From a virus: a stretch of DNA of 64,000 nt. The DNA is taken from IMG/VR virus record IMGVR_UViG_3300010157_000060, positions 1 through 64,000 of that record, one strand, 5' to 3'. Below, piece by piece: positions 16,260 through 27,400 of this stretch; within the stretch, counting starts at the first letter, position 1; every line of letters starts with the position of its first letter. The notes beneath the pieces are model-generated. The model saw only the letters and a program-made list of their open reading frames with translations, made no database searches and was not told the DNA's origin. Both the position numbers and the translations under genes were made by a program.

Positions 16260-18062
16260 ATGACCGCTATATTACTCAAGAGCTTCTCTAATAAGATCTC
16301 AACTAACATCTTCGATGAGTTCTTCAAGAACATATACACGTTTACTTTTAATGCAAACAGCGCAGTCAATAGCACTTCATACTTCATAACCGCCACGAAT
16401 ACAGGAGATAGTACCGTGAAGAACGGTGATACTGTGATGTACTATACGGAAGGCGGTGGAACAGTTCTCCTCGGAGTTGCAAACGCCGGTCTGTACAACA
16501 TCACTAGCGCTAACTCTACTGGATTTAAGCTAGCTAACGTATCTACGGGAGCGACAGTAGCTCTCACCGCCAGCTCAATATCTGAGAATCACCATCTAGC
16601 AGTCCAGAATCCGAACTACTACTTCGCCGCGTCGAAGCACTCAGCTTGGGCAGATGAGAACAACCCAGACACTCCAGTTGATAACTTAAACTCCGTGTAC
16701 AACTTCCAGAGAGAGATGATCTTCGGCAAGAGAATCGATAGGGAAGATCTTACTTATATGATAAGAAAGATCTCTTGGACATCTGGGACGGTGTATGATC
16801 ACTATGATGATCAAGTCACTAACTTATTTGACTCTGACTTCTACGTCTTGACTAACGAGTCTAGAGTTTACAAGTGCATAGACAACAACAACGGAGCGCA
16901 GTCGACAGTAAAGCCAACTGGAACGCTGACTACTAATTTCCAGACAGCTGACGGTTATGTGTGGAAGTACATGTACACCTTGTCAAGCACCAATAACGCT
17001 AAGTTCTCAACTTCATCTTACATCCCCATTGATCCGAACACGTCGATAACGTCAGCTGCGTCGAACGGAGCAATTGAGTTCGTTCAAGTAGAGACTGCCG
17101 GAACTGGGTACAGGGGATTTGCTACTGGCTTTATACAGCAGGTAGTATCTAATACATTATTCAAAGTAGAGACGGCAACGACGGCTACCTCAAATGACTA
17201 CTATACTGCGAGCGGTTTCTACGTGTCAGCTGGAACTGGATCTGGCCAGCTCACTTACATAACGGCTTACACAGTAAACACTCAGGGTCACTTCATAACA
17301 ACTAACGATCAAGTGAACAACCCAGTCCTCGACACGACGTCACAGTACATCATATCACCGAGAGTAACTTTTACTGGCGATGGAACTGGCCTCAAGGCTT
17401 ACTCTAATGTCAGCACAGCCGGAAATGTGTACTCAATAAACTCGATCAACATCCTCAATCGCGGATCTGGATACTCCTATTGCGTAGCGAACGTCGTGGC
17501 TAATCCAGCTTATGGATCAGGAGCTACTCTGAGAGCGGTCTTATCTCCAGAGGGCGGTCATGGTTACAACCAAGCTGCCGAGTTAGGTTCAGCTTACTTA
17601 GCTCTGTCGGTTGACTTCGCGAACAACGAGTCGTCTGTCGTGTCTACTCACGGCAAGTTCAGAAAAGCCGGTATAGTGTACAATCCCAAGTACTACTCTA
17701 ATTCATCTCTGGGCTACGCGAACAACGCATATAACGCTCTCTACTCTATGACGGCGACTATCACTACTGCGCCGACTAAGATCTACACAGAAGGTGAGCT
17801 GATGATCGGTGGTACCTCGAACACTCACGCGATCGCGGCTTGGTCGAACAGCTCTTATGTTGAGTTCTCCTACCTCCATGGAACGTTCTTGGCATCTGAG
17901 GTAGTTACTGGCCAGACATCAGGAGCTACAGGAACAGTAATCGCGCTGTCAAATCCTGATATAAATAAGTACACAAATGAAGTTCTCTACTACGATTACT
18001 TCACGCCAATTCAAAGATCTAATACGACAACTGAGACCGTAAAGCTGTTGATCGCTATTTAA
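16260..18062 (+). CDS. gp8: gp8 baseplate wedge subunit with one inserted beta module
   Basis: gp8 is the dimeric wedge protein bound to gp7 and gp10. The 600-residue product (T4 334) starts with LLKSFSNKISTNIFDEFFKN. A module like those in gp7 then takes up residues 25-118 (NANSAVNSTSYFI to STGFKLANVS). The family core resumes with NYYFAASKHSAWADENNPDT and SGTVYDHYDDQVTN and the WKYMYTLSS segment, all typical of gp8 and related wedge proteins. Extra Gly/Ser/Thr-rich beta segments with G-x-G-Y turns (residues 275-430) explain the greater length. The gene follows gp7 with a two-base gap. Confidence 0.8.
   Translation: MTAILLKSFSNKISTNIFDEFFKNIYTFTFNANSAVNSTSYFITATNTGDSTVKNGDTVMYYTEGGGTVLLGVANAGLYNITSANSTGFKLANVSTGATVALTASSISENHHLAVQNPNYYFAASKHSAWADENNPDTPVDNLNSVYNFQREMIFGKRIDREDLTYMIRKISWTSGTVYDHYDDQVTNLFDSDFYVLTNESRVYKCIDNNNGAQSTVKPTGTLTTNFQTADGYVWKYMYTLSSTNNAKFSTSSYIPIDPNTSITSAASNGAIEFVQVETAGTGYRGFATGFIQQVVSNTLFKVETATTATSNDYYTASGFYVSAGTGSGQLTYITAYTVNTQGHFITTNDQVNNPVLDTTSQYIISPRVTFTGDGTGLKAYSNVSTAGNVYSINSINILNRGSGYSYCVANVVANPAYGSGATLRAVLSPEGGHGYNQAAELGSAYLALSVDFANNESSVVSTHGKFRKAGIVYNPKYYSNSSLGYANNAYNALYSMTATITTAPTKIYTEGELMIGGTSNTHAIAAWSNSSYVEFSYLHGTFLASEVVTGQTSGATGTVIALSNPDINKYTNEVLYYDYFTPIQRSNTTTETVKLLIAI
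16332..16614 (+). repeat. gp7-type beta module inserted in gp8
   Basis: Residues 25-118 of gp8 share the joint FNANSAVNSTSxFI and the end ANSTGxKLANV with gp7 modules at 14500-14700. The module interrupts the N-terminal part of the gp8 core. Confidence 0.65.
17960..17967 (+). promoter_or_regulatory. Possible late promoter inside the end of gp8
   Basis: Exact TATAAATA about 105 bases before the 2051-residue protein gene. It overlaps codons for D-I-N-K, so chance cannot be excluded. Confidence 0.4.
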
Positions 18063-18071
18063 GGAATAAAG

Positions 18072-21000
18072 ATGTCCGAACTAAGTAATGCTACATTAAC
18101 CACTCTGTCCACTACTTACTATGATGACTTCAATGAAGATAAGAAGTTCTATAGGATCCTGTTCAGGCCAGCTTTCGCGGTTCAAGCTAGAGAGTTAACT
18201 CAGCTACAGACCATCATCCAGAAGCAGCTGTCTAGGTTCGGTGACAACATCTTTAAAGACGGGTCGATCGTAGACGGCGTCGCGATCAACAACTACGCCA
18301 ATACCCAGTTCGTGAGGTTGGTGGACAACTTACTCACTGGAAACGTGGCCATCACGGACCTAGCGACTGGAAAGTACATCATAACTAACGGTACGAACGC
18401 GAACGCAGTTAGAGCTACGGTGCTCACTGCGCAGACGGGCTTCGTGTCGACTTACCCTAACACCAACCAGCTCTACTTGAACTACTACTATACTGGAAAG
18501 ACTGCCGGAAATAACGACGTCACTTCGTTCTCAAATGGTGAAACGCTCTACATCTACAACGCTAACCAGACCGCTCTAGGTACGCTGAATGGGTCTTACT
18601 TAGCGGCAACGATAAATGTGTACACCTCTAACTCATCTACTAATTCTACTGGAAATGGGTACTGCTTTGGAATCTCCGAGGGTGTCGTATACAGCAAGGG
18701 CTTCTTCCAGAAAGTAAGTAGGCAGGTCACGGTCGTTAGTAGGCACGTCAGCAATCCAAATAACATGATCGTTGGCTTTGAGACGCGCGAGTCTATCGTT
18801 AATGAGAACCAAGACTCCTCATTGAACGACAATGCTCAGGGATTTACTAACTACAACGCTCCTGGAGCGCACAGACTCAAGCTAGATCCCGTGTTAGTTC
18901 CGTACGACAAGGGATCCGTGTCGAACACGTTCTTTGGAATCGCTGAGTTTGACAACGGAAACTTAATAGTTAATAGGAACCCAGACTCATCTTATAACAA
19001 GATAGCGAGTGTGATGGCGACCAGGACTTTCGAGGAGTCCGGTAACTATACTCTAAAGCCATTCACGGTTCAGACATCTCCTGTATCTGGAAACTCAGCT
19101 GCGTTCTTTTATGAGATATCTCCAGGTGTGTCTTATGTTAAAGGAACTAGAATAGAGCTGCTGAGCACAGTGAGGAAGCAAGTACCAAGAGCTACTACCA
19201 CTGCCATTACTCAGAACCAGTCAATTACCGCGAACTATGGAAACTACATATTCGTAGATGACGTCGTTGGTGTTCCCGATTTAGATAACTTAGGCGAGGT
19301 TGTAATCTATGATGCTCCACAGAACGCCGTATCTGGTCTAGGTGGTATCTCATCTGGAGCAACTGGAAACGCGATCGGCTACGCTAATATCAAGTCAATG
19401 GTGTACTACTCAGGAACTAAAGGCCAGAGCACTTGCCAGTACTACCTCTATCTCTTCAACATCAGGATGATCACTGGTAAATCATTTAGAAATGACGCTA
19501 AGAGCTTCTATAAGAGCTCAGCTCCTAAGTTTAAAGCCGACATAGTACTCGATATAGGCAGCCAAGCTGTTCTGATGGACAGCACTTTAACTCCTCTAGT
19601 CTTCAGCTCAGGTGTTACATTTACGAAGAGCTTGACTCCTACTGGAGGAAGTGTTGATACCAGCTTCATCTACAGGAACACTTCGACTACTACTCTAAAC
19701 TCAAATGGTACTTTCACGTTCACGCTGAGCGGCGGCTTAGGAGCCGGCGGTACTGAGAGGCTCTACGATGGTACTGCTAGGGACTACCAGATAAGCTTTA
19801 CTCAGAACTCGTACTCGAGCAACGTTACCGGTACTGCGAGCGCGAACACCACTAGCCCGATAGTAGTTGGATCTACGACTACATTCCAAACTGACTTCAA
19901 ATCTGGAGATGCGATAAGGTTCTCGAACTCAACGGCTTCTTGGATTGCTACGATCAGCTCAGTGACATCAAATACCTCAATGACGCTGACAGCAAACGGA
20001 TCTGCAACTTACTCAGCTTATAAGATGCAGCACTACTACGCTGACGGTTCTATTCTCAACATCACAGACTCGATGCTGTCAGTTAACCAAGCCGCGAACA
20101 CCTTCACGATTACCAGTGGAATAACTTTTGACTATGGTTCTGGAAACACCATGTACGCTCAGTATCCAGTCCAGCGTACTCTAGCCGTTCCTACTAAGAA
20201 AGTTATAAACAAGTACAGGTACGTGAAGATCGACTGCTCTAATAATGCTGGCGGTACTGCAGGTCCGTGGTCACTTGGGTTCCCAGATGTGCATAGCATC
20301 GATAAGATTCACGTGAGCACTGCATACTCTAATACCACACCTGACGTTAAGTCTTGGTTCAACATCAACAATGGTGAAAAAGATGACGCGTACGATGTAG
20401 CGTCGATCTCAATAAAGCCAAGCAAAGCTAGCCAGATCACAGCTTCATCTAAGATCTTAGTCAGGCTCAATCACTTCACGGCTAACACCTCAGCGGGTAT
20501 TGGCTTCTTCTCGGTTGACTCGTATCCAGTTAGCACCGATGGTATAACTTCGAACACGACTACTATCACTCTAGCTGATATTCCATCCTATACTCTAAAG
20601 AACGGTGGCACTCTTGACTTGAGAGATGCTATCGACTTCAGGCCATATAAAGCAAATACCGCTAATTCAGTTGGCAACTCGAATGGCACTGCCAACACAG
20701 ATCCAGCAAATACTTGGATCACGATTAATCCAGGATACGCTAACACTAACACCTACAGCGTTAGCGCTTATGGGCAGTACTTACCAGAGCCTGACTCAGT
20801 GTTCCAAGCTGACTACGAGTACTATCTTCCAAGAAGAGATCTAGTTATTACCAGCCCAGGTGGTACTATCAAAGTAATTCAAGGTAATCCAGAGCTCAAT
20901 GCTAGACTTCCTCTTAATATAAGTGACGGTAGCGTTATAGCTGAGACTGCAGTTCCAGCTTTCCCATCTCTTACTACTAGTGAGGGAGAAGCTTCTAACA

Positions 21001-24000
21001 GATCTGATCTGGTGACTAAGATCATCTTGAGATCTAATAGAAGATACACGATGGAGGAGATCGGAGTACTTGAGGACAGGATCAGCCGCCTTGAGTACTA
21101 CACCGTTCTATCTCAGCTCGAGCAGGCTGCTAAGTCTACTAGCATTCCTAGCGATACTACTGGAGCAGATAGGTTCAAGAACGGAATCTTCGCTGAGCCT
21201 TTCAACTCACACGACAACGGCCAAGTAGGAGATCCAGCTTACTCTATCGCTAAAGACACCGGTGAGTCGGTGATGAGGCCTAAGTTCAAAGAGCACCCTC
21301 TAGATCTCCAGTACGTTCCATCTTTATCGACTAATATCCAGAAGAGCGGAATGTTCTTGACTCTTCCCTACACTGACGAGGTATTCGCTCAGCAGCTTAA
21401 TGCTTCTAAGTACAGGGTATGCACGGAGTCTATCTGGCAGTGGAACGGGCACGTCGATCTTCTACCACAATCAGACTATCACAATGATACCACCAACGCT
21501 CCGGCAGTGAACTTAAAAGTTGACTTGAGCCAGCCTTGGAAAGACTTCGCTAACTCGGTGTTCGGAACTAACTACGACGTTCTAGACACCACGTCAAAAA
21601 CATCTTCATCTGTAGTGAGCAAGACGAGCTGGGATGCCGATGGTGGAACTTACACTAAGACCAACACGTCCATCACGACGACGACTTCGGTTACTGCTAA
21701 CGTAACTAACACAAAAGTAACCACTACTGAAGTAGAGCAGAAAGTTGGTAACTTCGTTCAAGATGTGTCCATCATCCCCTACATCAGAGAGCAGATCATC
21801 AGCTTCAACGCTATGAACTTGAAGCCGAACTCTAAAGTTCACGCGTTCTTTGATAGGGTCAACGTCGACGCTAGCGTCGCTCCTGGAACTCCCCTATCAA
21901 CTACGAGAGGAGATTCGGCCTTCACGACTAGGTCACATTACTTCTGCACTCCGTCGGCGCCTCTTGGCACAGCTCTCGTGGCTAACTCAACTGGCGGTGT
22001 CTCTGGAATCTTCAGGATACCAGCAGCTACATTCAGGACCGGCGATAGGGAGTTCTTACTCACTAACGTCGACAACCTAGATACTGGAGCGAACGCACAG
22101 CTGACAAAGGCTGTAGCAGTATTTACAGCGTCTGCTCTTGCAGTCACGAAAGAGTCAGTAACTCTCACGACTATCAACCCATCTATCAAGGTCACCAGCG
22201 GAAAAGTTACTACTACTTCTTCTTCTACAACTTACCAGTCATCTACTAGCTTTGTTAGACCACCAGATCCGCCAGATCCGCCAAATGATGGCGGCGGCGG
22301 TGGCGGCGACGATAGCAACAACGGAAATGACTCCGGCGATGATGATCCGATCGCTCAGTCATTTAAAGTCCCAGCTACTGGCGTTAGCGAGGGGTCATAT
22401 ATAACCAAGATTGGTCTATACTTTAAAGCAAAAGACCCAACTCTCGGCATCTTCGTGCAGCTATGTGAGACGACCACTGGGTTCCCAGATAAGAACACAA
22501 TTCTTGGGCAAGCATTCCTGCCGGCGTCATCGATTCAGGTCAGCGATGACGCGAGCTTAGAGACAGTATTTGAATTTGAGACTCCTATTTACATCTTGAA
22601 CAACAAAGAGTACGCCTACATCGTCGTCCCACAGGGCAACTCACCGGAGCCTCTTCTCTGGGTAGCTGAGACCGGCGGCGTTGATATCGCTTCTGGAAAG
22701 AACATCTTTACTGACTCGTACTCAGGCATGATGTTCGTGTCAGCTAATAAGTCAAGCTGGACACCAATACAGAAAGAAGACATTAAGTTTAAGCTGTACA
22801 GAGCTAGGTTCACTGAGGCTTCTGGATCTGCTGTGTTCAGGAACGAAGACGATGAGTTCTTAACTCTTGACAGCATCGTGAGGATCAACTCCTCTACTGG
22901 TATTCAAGTTGGTGACGTGGTATACACGCAGAACTCAACTTCAAATACTGCGATCACTTTAACTGGATCTCCATTTGGTGTCATACAATCGTACGATGAG
23001 ACCAACGGAACTATTGTCTTAGATAGTGCGATCGCTGGGTTCTCAAATACTACTAATCCTAAAGTAGAGATTCACAGGATCTTGCCGGTTACGAACACAT
23101 CTCTATCTAACAGCACTCTCATAGCTCTAGCAAACGTGGTCACAGTAGACAACTATACATACCACACCATCGTACCTAGGTTCGGCGCTATAGCTCCTGC
23201 TGGAACTTCATTAACATATGATTTCAAGGGAACTGATACTTCTTACTCAACTGACTCAACTTGGTCTTCAGTACAATCAGATAAGCCAAATGAGAACATA
23301 GATAAGAGCAGGATAATTGTCAGCAGGACAAATGAAAAGAACAGCGCAGCTAATAATAAGACGACTTTCTTGAGAGCTAATTTATCAGCGACTGGATTCT
23401 ACTCAGCTCCGGTCATTGACTTGAGAAGGAAGTCCGCGCTGATGATCGAGAATCTCATCAACAACGATAAGACCAATGAGTACACCAATCACGGTAATGC
23501 TGTTTGCAGGTACATCTCAAAGACCATAGTCTTAGCTGATGGACAAGACGCAGAGGACATCAAGATATACTTGAGAGCGCATCGTCCCCAGAACACCGAC
23601 ATCACGGTGTATGGAAAGTTCCAAGCAGCCACAGATCCAGATATATTTGAGAATAAGAACTGGACGCAGATGAGCTACTTAAATGGAACTAGCGACATAT
23701 ACAGCTCAACTTCATCTACACTCGATATTAAAGAGTACGAGTTCGGGTTCGCTAATACAGCAGCGACTACCGCTACATTCTCGGCAAATGCTGCTGTTAA
23801 TAGCACCAGCGATTTCATACTGATCACCAATAACCCGTTCGTGAATAACAACGTCGTGCAGTACTATAGGCCGGGACCGGAAGTAGATGATCCGGTTCTT
23901 CCGGGACTAGCTAACCAGACATTCTACTATGTCGTCTCAGCTAACTCAACGGCTCTATGTCTATCCGCATCGCAAGATGGCACGGCACTCGCGATCAACG

Positions 24001-24227
24001 CGACATCGAACGCAACGGCACTTCATACTCTAAAAGCTTACCTTCCATCAATAAAGAATACCGCTTACAGCAACCCAGACAACAGCGGTATCGTGGAGTA
24101 CTACAGCACTTCTGGAAGTAGGTACACTGGATACAAGTACTTCGCGATCAAGATAGTCTTGACAGCGGCGGACGGATCTAGAGTACCAAAGCTCAATGAT
24201 ATGAGAGCCATAGCTCTGCAGATCTGA
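18072..24227 (+). CDS. Giant baseplate/fibre-attachment protein with DUF4815-type N-terminus
   Basis: At 2051 residues this is the largest protein in the window. The N-terminus (YYDDFNEDKKFYRILFRPAF, then VQARELTQLQTIIQKQL and FGDNIFKDGS) is the conserved opening of DUF4815 proteins found in T4-like phages lacking a normal gp10. Long beta-rich, Thr/Ser/Asn-rich regions follow. Near residues 1395-1425 there is a Pro/Gly/Asp linker (PPDPPDPPNDGGGGGGDD), then a globular domain with IAQSFKVPATGVSEGSYITK. One gp7-type module sits near residues 1900-1990. The position after gp8 and before the fibres, as for gp10 in T4, suggests a peripheral wedge that holds fibres. A ribosome site AAGGAA precedes the start. 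The Gly/Asp hinge may separate baseplate-bound and outer parts. Confidence 0.65.
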   Translation: MSELSNATLTTLSTTYYDDFNEDKKFYRILFRPAFAVQARELTQLQTIIQKQLSRFGDNIFKDGSIVDGVAINNYANTQFVRLVDNLLTGNVAITDLATGKYIITNGTNANAVRATVLTAQTGFVSTYPNTNQLYLNYYYTGKTAGNNDVTSFSNGETLYIYNANQTALGTLNGSYLAATINVYTSNSSTNSTGNGYCFGISEGVVYSKGFFQKVSRQVTVVSRHVSNPNNMIVGFETRESIVNENQDSSLNDNAQGFTNYNAPGAHRLKLDPVLVPYDKGSVSNTFFGIAEFDNGNLIVNRNPDSSYNKIASVMATRTFEESGNYTLKPFTVQTSPVSGNSAAFFYEISPGVSYVKGTRIELLSTVRKQVPRATTTAITQNQSITANYGNYIFVDDVVGVPDLDNLGEVVIYDAPQNAVSGLGGISSGATGNAIGYANIKSMVYYSGTKGQSTCQYYLYLFNIRMITGKSFRNDAKSFYKSSAPKFKADIVLDIGSQAVLMDSTLTPLVFSSGVTFTKSLTPTGGSVDTSFIYRNTSTTTLNSNGTFTFTLSGGLGAGGTERLYDGTARDYQISFTQNSYSSNVTGTASANTTSPIVVGSTTTFQTDFKSGDAIRFSNSTASWIATISSVTSNTSMTLTANGSATYSAYKMQHYYADGSILNITDSMLSVNQAANTFTITSGITFDYGSGNTMYAQYPVQRTLAVPTKKVINKYRYVKIDCSNNAGGTAGPWSLGFPDVHSIDKIHVSTAYSNTTPDVKSWFNINNGEKDDAYDVASISIKPSKASQITASSKILVRLNHFTANTSAGIGFFSVDSYPVSTDGITSNTTTITLADIPSYTLKNGGTLDLRDAIDFRPYKANTANSVGNSNGTANTDPANTWITINPGYANTNTYSVSAYGQYLPEPDSVFQADYEYYLPRRDLVITSPGGTIKVIQGNPELNARLPLNISDGSVIAETAVPAFPSLTTSEGEASNRSDLVTKIILRSNRRYTMEEIGVLEDRISRLEYYTVLSQLEQAAKSTSIPSDTTGADRFKNGIFAEPFNSHDNGQVGDPAYSIAKDTGESVMRPKFKEHPLDLQYVPSLSTNIQKSGMFLTLPYTDEVFAQQLNASKYRVCTESIWQWNGHVDLLPQSDYHNDTTNAPAVNLKVDLSQPWKDFANSVFGTNYDVLDTTSKTSSSVVSKTSWDADGGTYTKTNTSITTTTSVTANVTNTKVTTTEVEQKVGNFVQDVSIIPYIREQIISFNAMNLKPNSKVHAFFDRVNVDASVAPGTPLSTTRGDSAFTTRSHYFCTPSAPLGTALVANSTGGVSGIFRIPAATFRTGDREFLLTNVDNLDTGANAQLTKAVAVFTASALAVTKESVTLTTINPSIKVTSGKVTTTSSSTTYQSSTSFVRPPDPPDPPNDGGGGGGDDSNNGNDSGDDDPIAQSFKVPATGVSEGSYITKIGLYFKAKDPTLGIFVQLCETTTGFPDKNTILGQAFLPASSIQVSDDASLETVFEFETPIYILNNKEYAYIVVPQGNSPEPLLWVAETGGVDIASGKNIFTDSYSGMMFVSANKSSWTPIQKEDIKFKLYRARFTEASGSAVFRNEDDEFLTLDSIVRINSSTGIQVGDVVYTQNSTSNTAITLTGSPFGVIQSYDETNGTIVLDSAIAGFSNTTNPKVEIHRILPVTNTSLSNSTLIALANVVTVDNYTYHTIVPRFGAIAPAGTSLTYDFKGTDTSYSTDSTWSSVQSDKPNENIDKSRIIVSRTNEKNSAANNKTTFLRANLSATGFYSAPVIDLRRKSALMIENLINNDKTNEYTNHGNAVCRYISKTIVLADGQDAEDIKIYLRAHRPQNTDITVYGKFQAATDPDIFENKNWTQMSYLNGTSDIYSSTSSTLDIKEYEFGFANTAATTATFSANAAVNSTSDFILITNNPFVNNNVVQYYRPGPEVDDPVLPGLANQTFYYVVSANSTALCLSASQDGTALAINATSNATALHTLKAYLPSIKNTAYSNPDNSGIVEYYSTSGSRYTGYKYFAIKIVLTAADGSRVPKLNDMRAIALQI
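23770..24042 (+). repeat. gp7-type beta module near the C-terminus of the giant protein
   Basis: Contains SANAAVNSTSDFI, NNNVVQYYRPGPE, a FYYVVSANSTAL core and CLSAS, matching the gp7 and gp8 module order. Confidence 0.65.
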
Positions 24228-24228
24228 T

Positions 24229-24432
24229 ATGGCCAAGATCTTACCAACCGATGGCTTCGTGAGGAGTCCTGAGATCCCAGGAGCTATCGTCAACGTAGAT
24301 AATAGTGCTCTAGAAGCGTACAAACTTCGTCGCCAAAAAGAGAAGACTAAGTTAGATGAAATAAATAGTCTTAAGCAAGAAGTGGCCGACATCAAGAGCC
24401 TATTAACACAGCTAATAGAGAAACTTAAATGA
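24229..24432 (+). CDS. Small coiled-coil protein, probable fibre or baseplate accessory
   Basis: This 67-residue protein has an N-terminal polar half and a C-terminal heptad helix from about residue 30 (EAYKLRRQKEKTKLDEINSL to IEKLK), likely to form a coiled-coil trimer or dimer. Small proteins of this kind commonly follow the large DUF4815 protein in T4-like phages. It starts one base after that stop and overlaps the fibre gene start by four bases (ATGA), so the three genes are probably translated together. A role as fibre chaperone or connector is inference. Confidence 0.65.
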   Translation: MAKILPTDGFVRSPEIPGAIVNVDNSALEAYKLRRQKEKTKLDEINSLKQEVADIKSLLTQLIEKLK

Positions 24433-27400
24433 CTATAATAGTAGCGAACGTAGATACCACATCGGATACATATGGTGGTCTGATCACGAAAGTAAATCAG
24501 CTCGCAAATGCTCTCGCTAACTACACGGTCACTACGAACTCCAATACTGCTGCTGGAAACGCCGCTGTCGGGAACGCCCTGACTGCTAACGTTCTCTACG
24601 CGAACACGATAAACGGTGGTAATACATCTACGAGTAACAATCTCGGAGTTACCAGCAACCTCTACGTTGTGCCGTATCCTGGAGCTAACACTCTAGTCAT
24701 AACTGGAAACTCAACTATAGGCCAGTTCACCACGACCATAACCGGAAACGTGGTGACCATCAATCCGGCTAATACCAGAATAAGCGGAACGGTCTTGACC
24801 GTGAACACCGCATCGGTGAACGTCACCTCGAATACGGCAGTGACTGGAAATACCTACCTCTACGGAAACTCAACTTCGCAGAGCTTTAAGTTAACTGGAA
24901 ACTCGACTACAACGAACGTCGACATCAACGTCACCTCAGCTAACTTAAACGCGATCTTCGACATTAACGGAAACACGATCGTAGGGGCGAACTCCACTCT
25001 TACTAATATCTCAGTGAGTGGAAACAGCACTACCTCGAACGTCAACATAAGCGCTAACGACGTATATCTAACTCCTACCTCCAACGTCAACATCACCTCC
25101 AAGCTCTACGTATCTAACGTCGTTGTGTCAGGTAACACCGACATCACTGGGTACATCAACGTCTCGTCTACAGCCAACGTCGGTGGAGCTACGACTCTCA
25201 GGGGAACCGCGACGGTCAACGGGGCTCTAACAGTATCCAATACGGCTGCTCTTGGAAATACGACGATCACTGGCTTCGCGAACGTAACTACGACTCTCTT
25301 AGTCGGAACGTCAGCTAACGTAACTACGACTCTTGGAGCTGGTAACACGACCATCACCGGATTCGCGAACATAAGTAGCACACTCGCTTCAGGTAATACT
25401 ACAGTAACCGGATTTGCTAACGTCACGACTACTCTTCAAGTTGGAACTTCAGCGCAAGTAGGAACCACACTCTCTTCTGGAAATACCACTATCTCTGGAT
25501 TCGTTAACTCAACTTCTTCGAACTCAGGATCGTACTCAGTAGGAGCTACGTTCACGGCTAACGCAACTCTGGTGAACGCCGCGGCGATAAACATCACCGG
25601 CCAAGTTAATACGGCAACTCTATTCTCAGCTACCTCAGCTAACGTTGGAGCCAACGTTCAGGCAAACACCTCAGCTTACTTGGTCTCAAGTAACTCAACT
25701 GTGAACACGATCATCACGGCGACGAGCATCACGCAGGCTAACACCACAGCTACTCCATTTGTTGCTAACTCTTCTGGACTATATCATACTGGTACAGTAA
25801 ACGCTGGATCTTTTAGTGTTGGGTCGAGCGATGTTATCAACTCAACTGCTTTCTTCTTCTCCACTATAAACTCTACCTCAAATGGTCTAGTAGCCAACGC
25901 GACCAGCATCTCGATTGGTAATACCTCAGTTAACGTCAGTATCGGAGTTGCCAACTTAGCAGTCGGCACCGCATTCACCGCGAATGCATCTCTCGTAAAT
26001 GCTATAGCGCTCAACGTAGTCAACCAGACGAACACCGCTACGCTCTTTGCGACCACGTCCGCGAACGTTGGAGCCAACGTTCAAGCTAACACCTCAGCGC
26101 TCTTTATTGGAAACAGCACGGTCAACTCGACCCTCTCTGCTGGCAACTTGAACGTTAACGGAGCGTTCATAGCCAACAATACCGGAGCATATCATTCCGG
26201 CACGATGAACGCAGCCTCGTTCACTACTACCAACTTCACGGCAAATAACTCCGGCGTGTATCCACTCTCGAACTCTGCCGGTACGGCAGTCGGGTCCTCT
26301 ACTAAGAGAGTGGTGATAAGCGCGAACACCATCGACGCTACCGGAGCTACGACTCTCAATAATACTCTGGCTGCTGGAAATACGACAGTCACCGGGTTCG
26401 CCAACATCAGCTCCTCACTTCAAGTGACTGGAAATACTTCTCTTAGTGGCAACTTAGTACTTGGATCTACATCTCTACCAGTGGGCTTACAGGCAAACGG
26501 TAGCTACGGCGCCACCGGTCAAGTTCTCTTGAGCAATGGCTCAGCGACGTACTGGGAGTACCAGTACAACATGTCGCAAGTTGTTAATCCAAATACCTCT
26601 TACATCTTCTCTAATACGACGACATTTGATACCTCTGCTAATAATAACCAGAATAACCCGATACTCATCAAGTCGCAGAACACCGCTTCGGTAACGATAC
26701 AGGGCGACAGCGCAGGTACAGCCAACTCGCTCACATCCGGCGCTTACTTGAGAATGGGAACTAAGGGATCAGCTAACCTAGGAATCTTAGCTTTCGTTAT
26801 AGGTGCTGGTAACAACGGCATCGGTGGAGCTTACACTGGAACTCTGGCGAACTCGTTCCTCCTTGGAACTACCGCTAACTCAACACTGATCCCACCGCTT
26901 CATCTCGGTGTAGCCAACGCAGTCGTCATGACGATCACCGGAAGCGCGACTGTACCTAATACCGGCTTCGGAAACACAGCTCCGGTCGACACGGTCAGAG
27001 CCGAGGGAACTTTCTCAGCTCTTAGCTCAATTGGAATTAGCAACTCATCAGCTAACGCTCTGATGGCTAATACCACGGGCATCTACCACACCGGAACTGT
27101 GAACGCTGCCTCTTACACGACTACGAACTTCCAAGCGAACAACACGGGCGTTTACCCGCTGTCCAACAGCGCTGGAGTAGCTCTCGGATCTACTACTAAG
27201 AGGTTCAACCTCTACGCCAACAACATCGACTTCTCTGGAAGTCTCCAGACAACAGGAGCTTCTGGACTAGGTAACACTACGATCACGGGCTTCGCGAACG
27301 TCAGCACTACTCTCCAAGTAGGAACGTCGGCGCAGATCGGAACAACTCTAGCAGCCGGCAACACGACGATCACGGGCTTCGCTAACGCTACTACTTCTCT

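Noticed and set aside
25106-26407. Several minus-strand open frames under fibre 1
   Set aside because: Same cause: antisense of NTT/ACC-type codons rarely gives stops. No promoter or ribosome site supports them.
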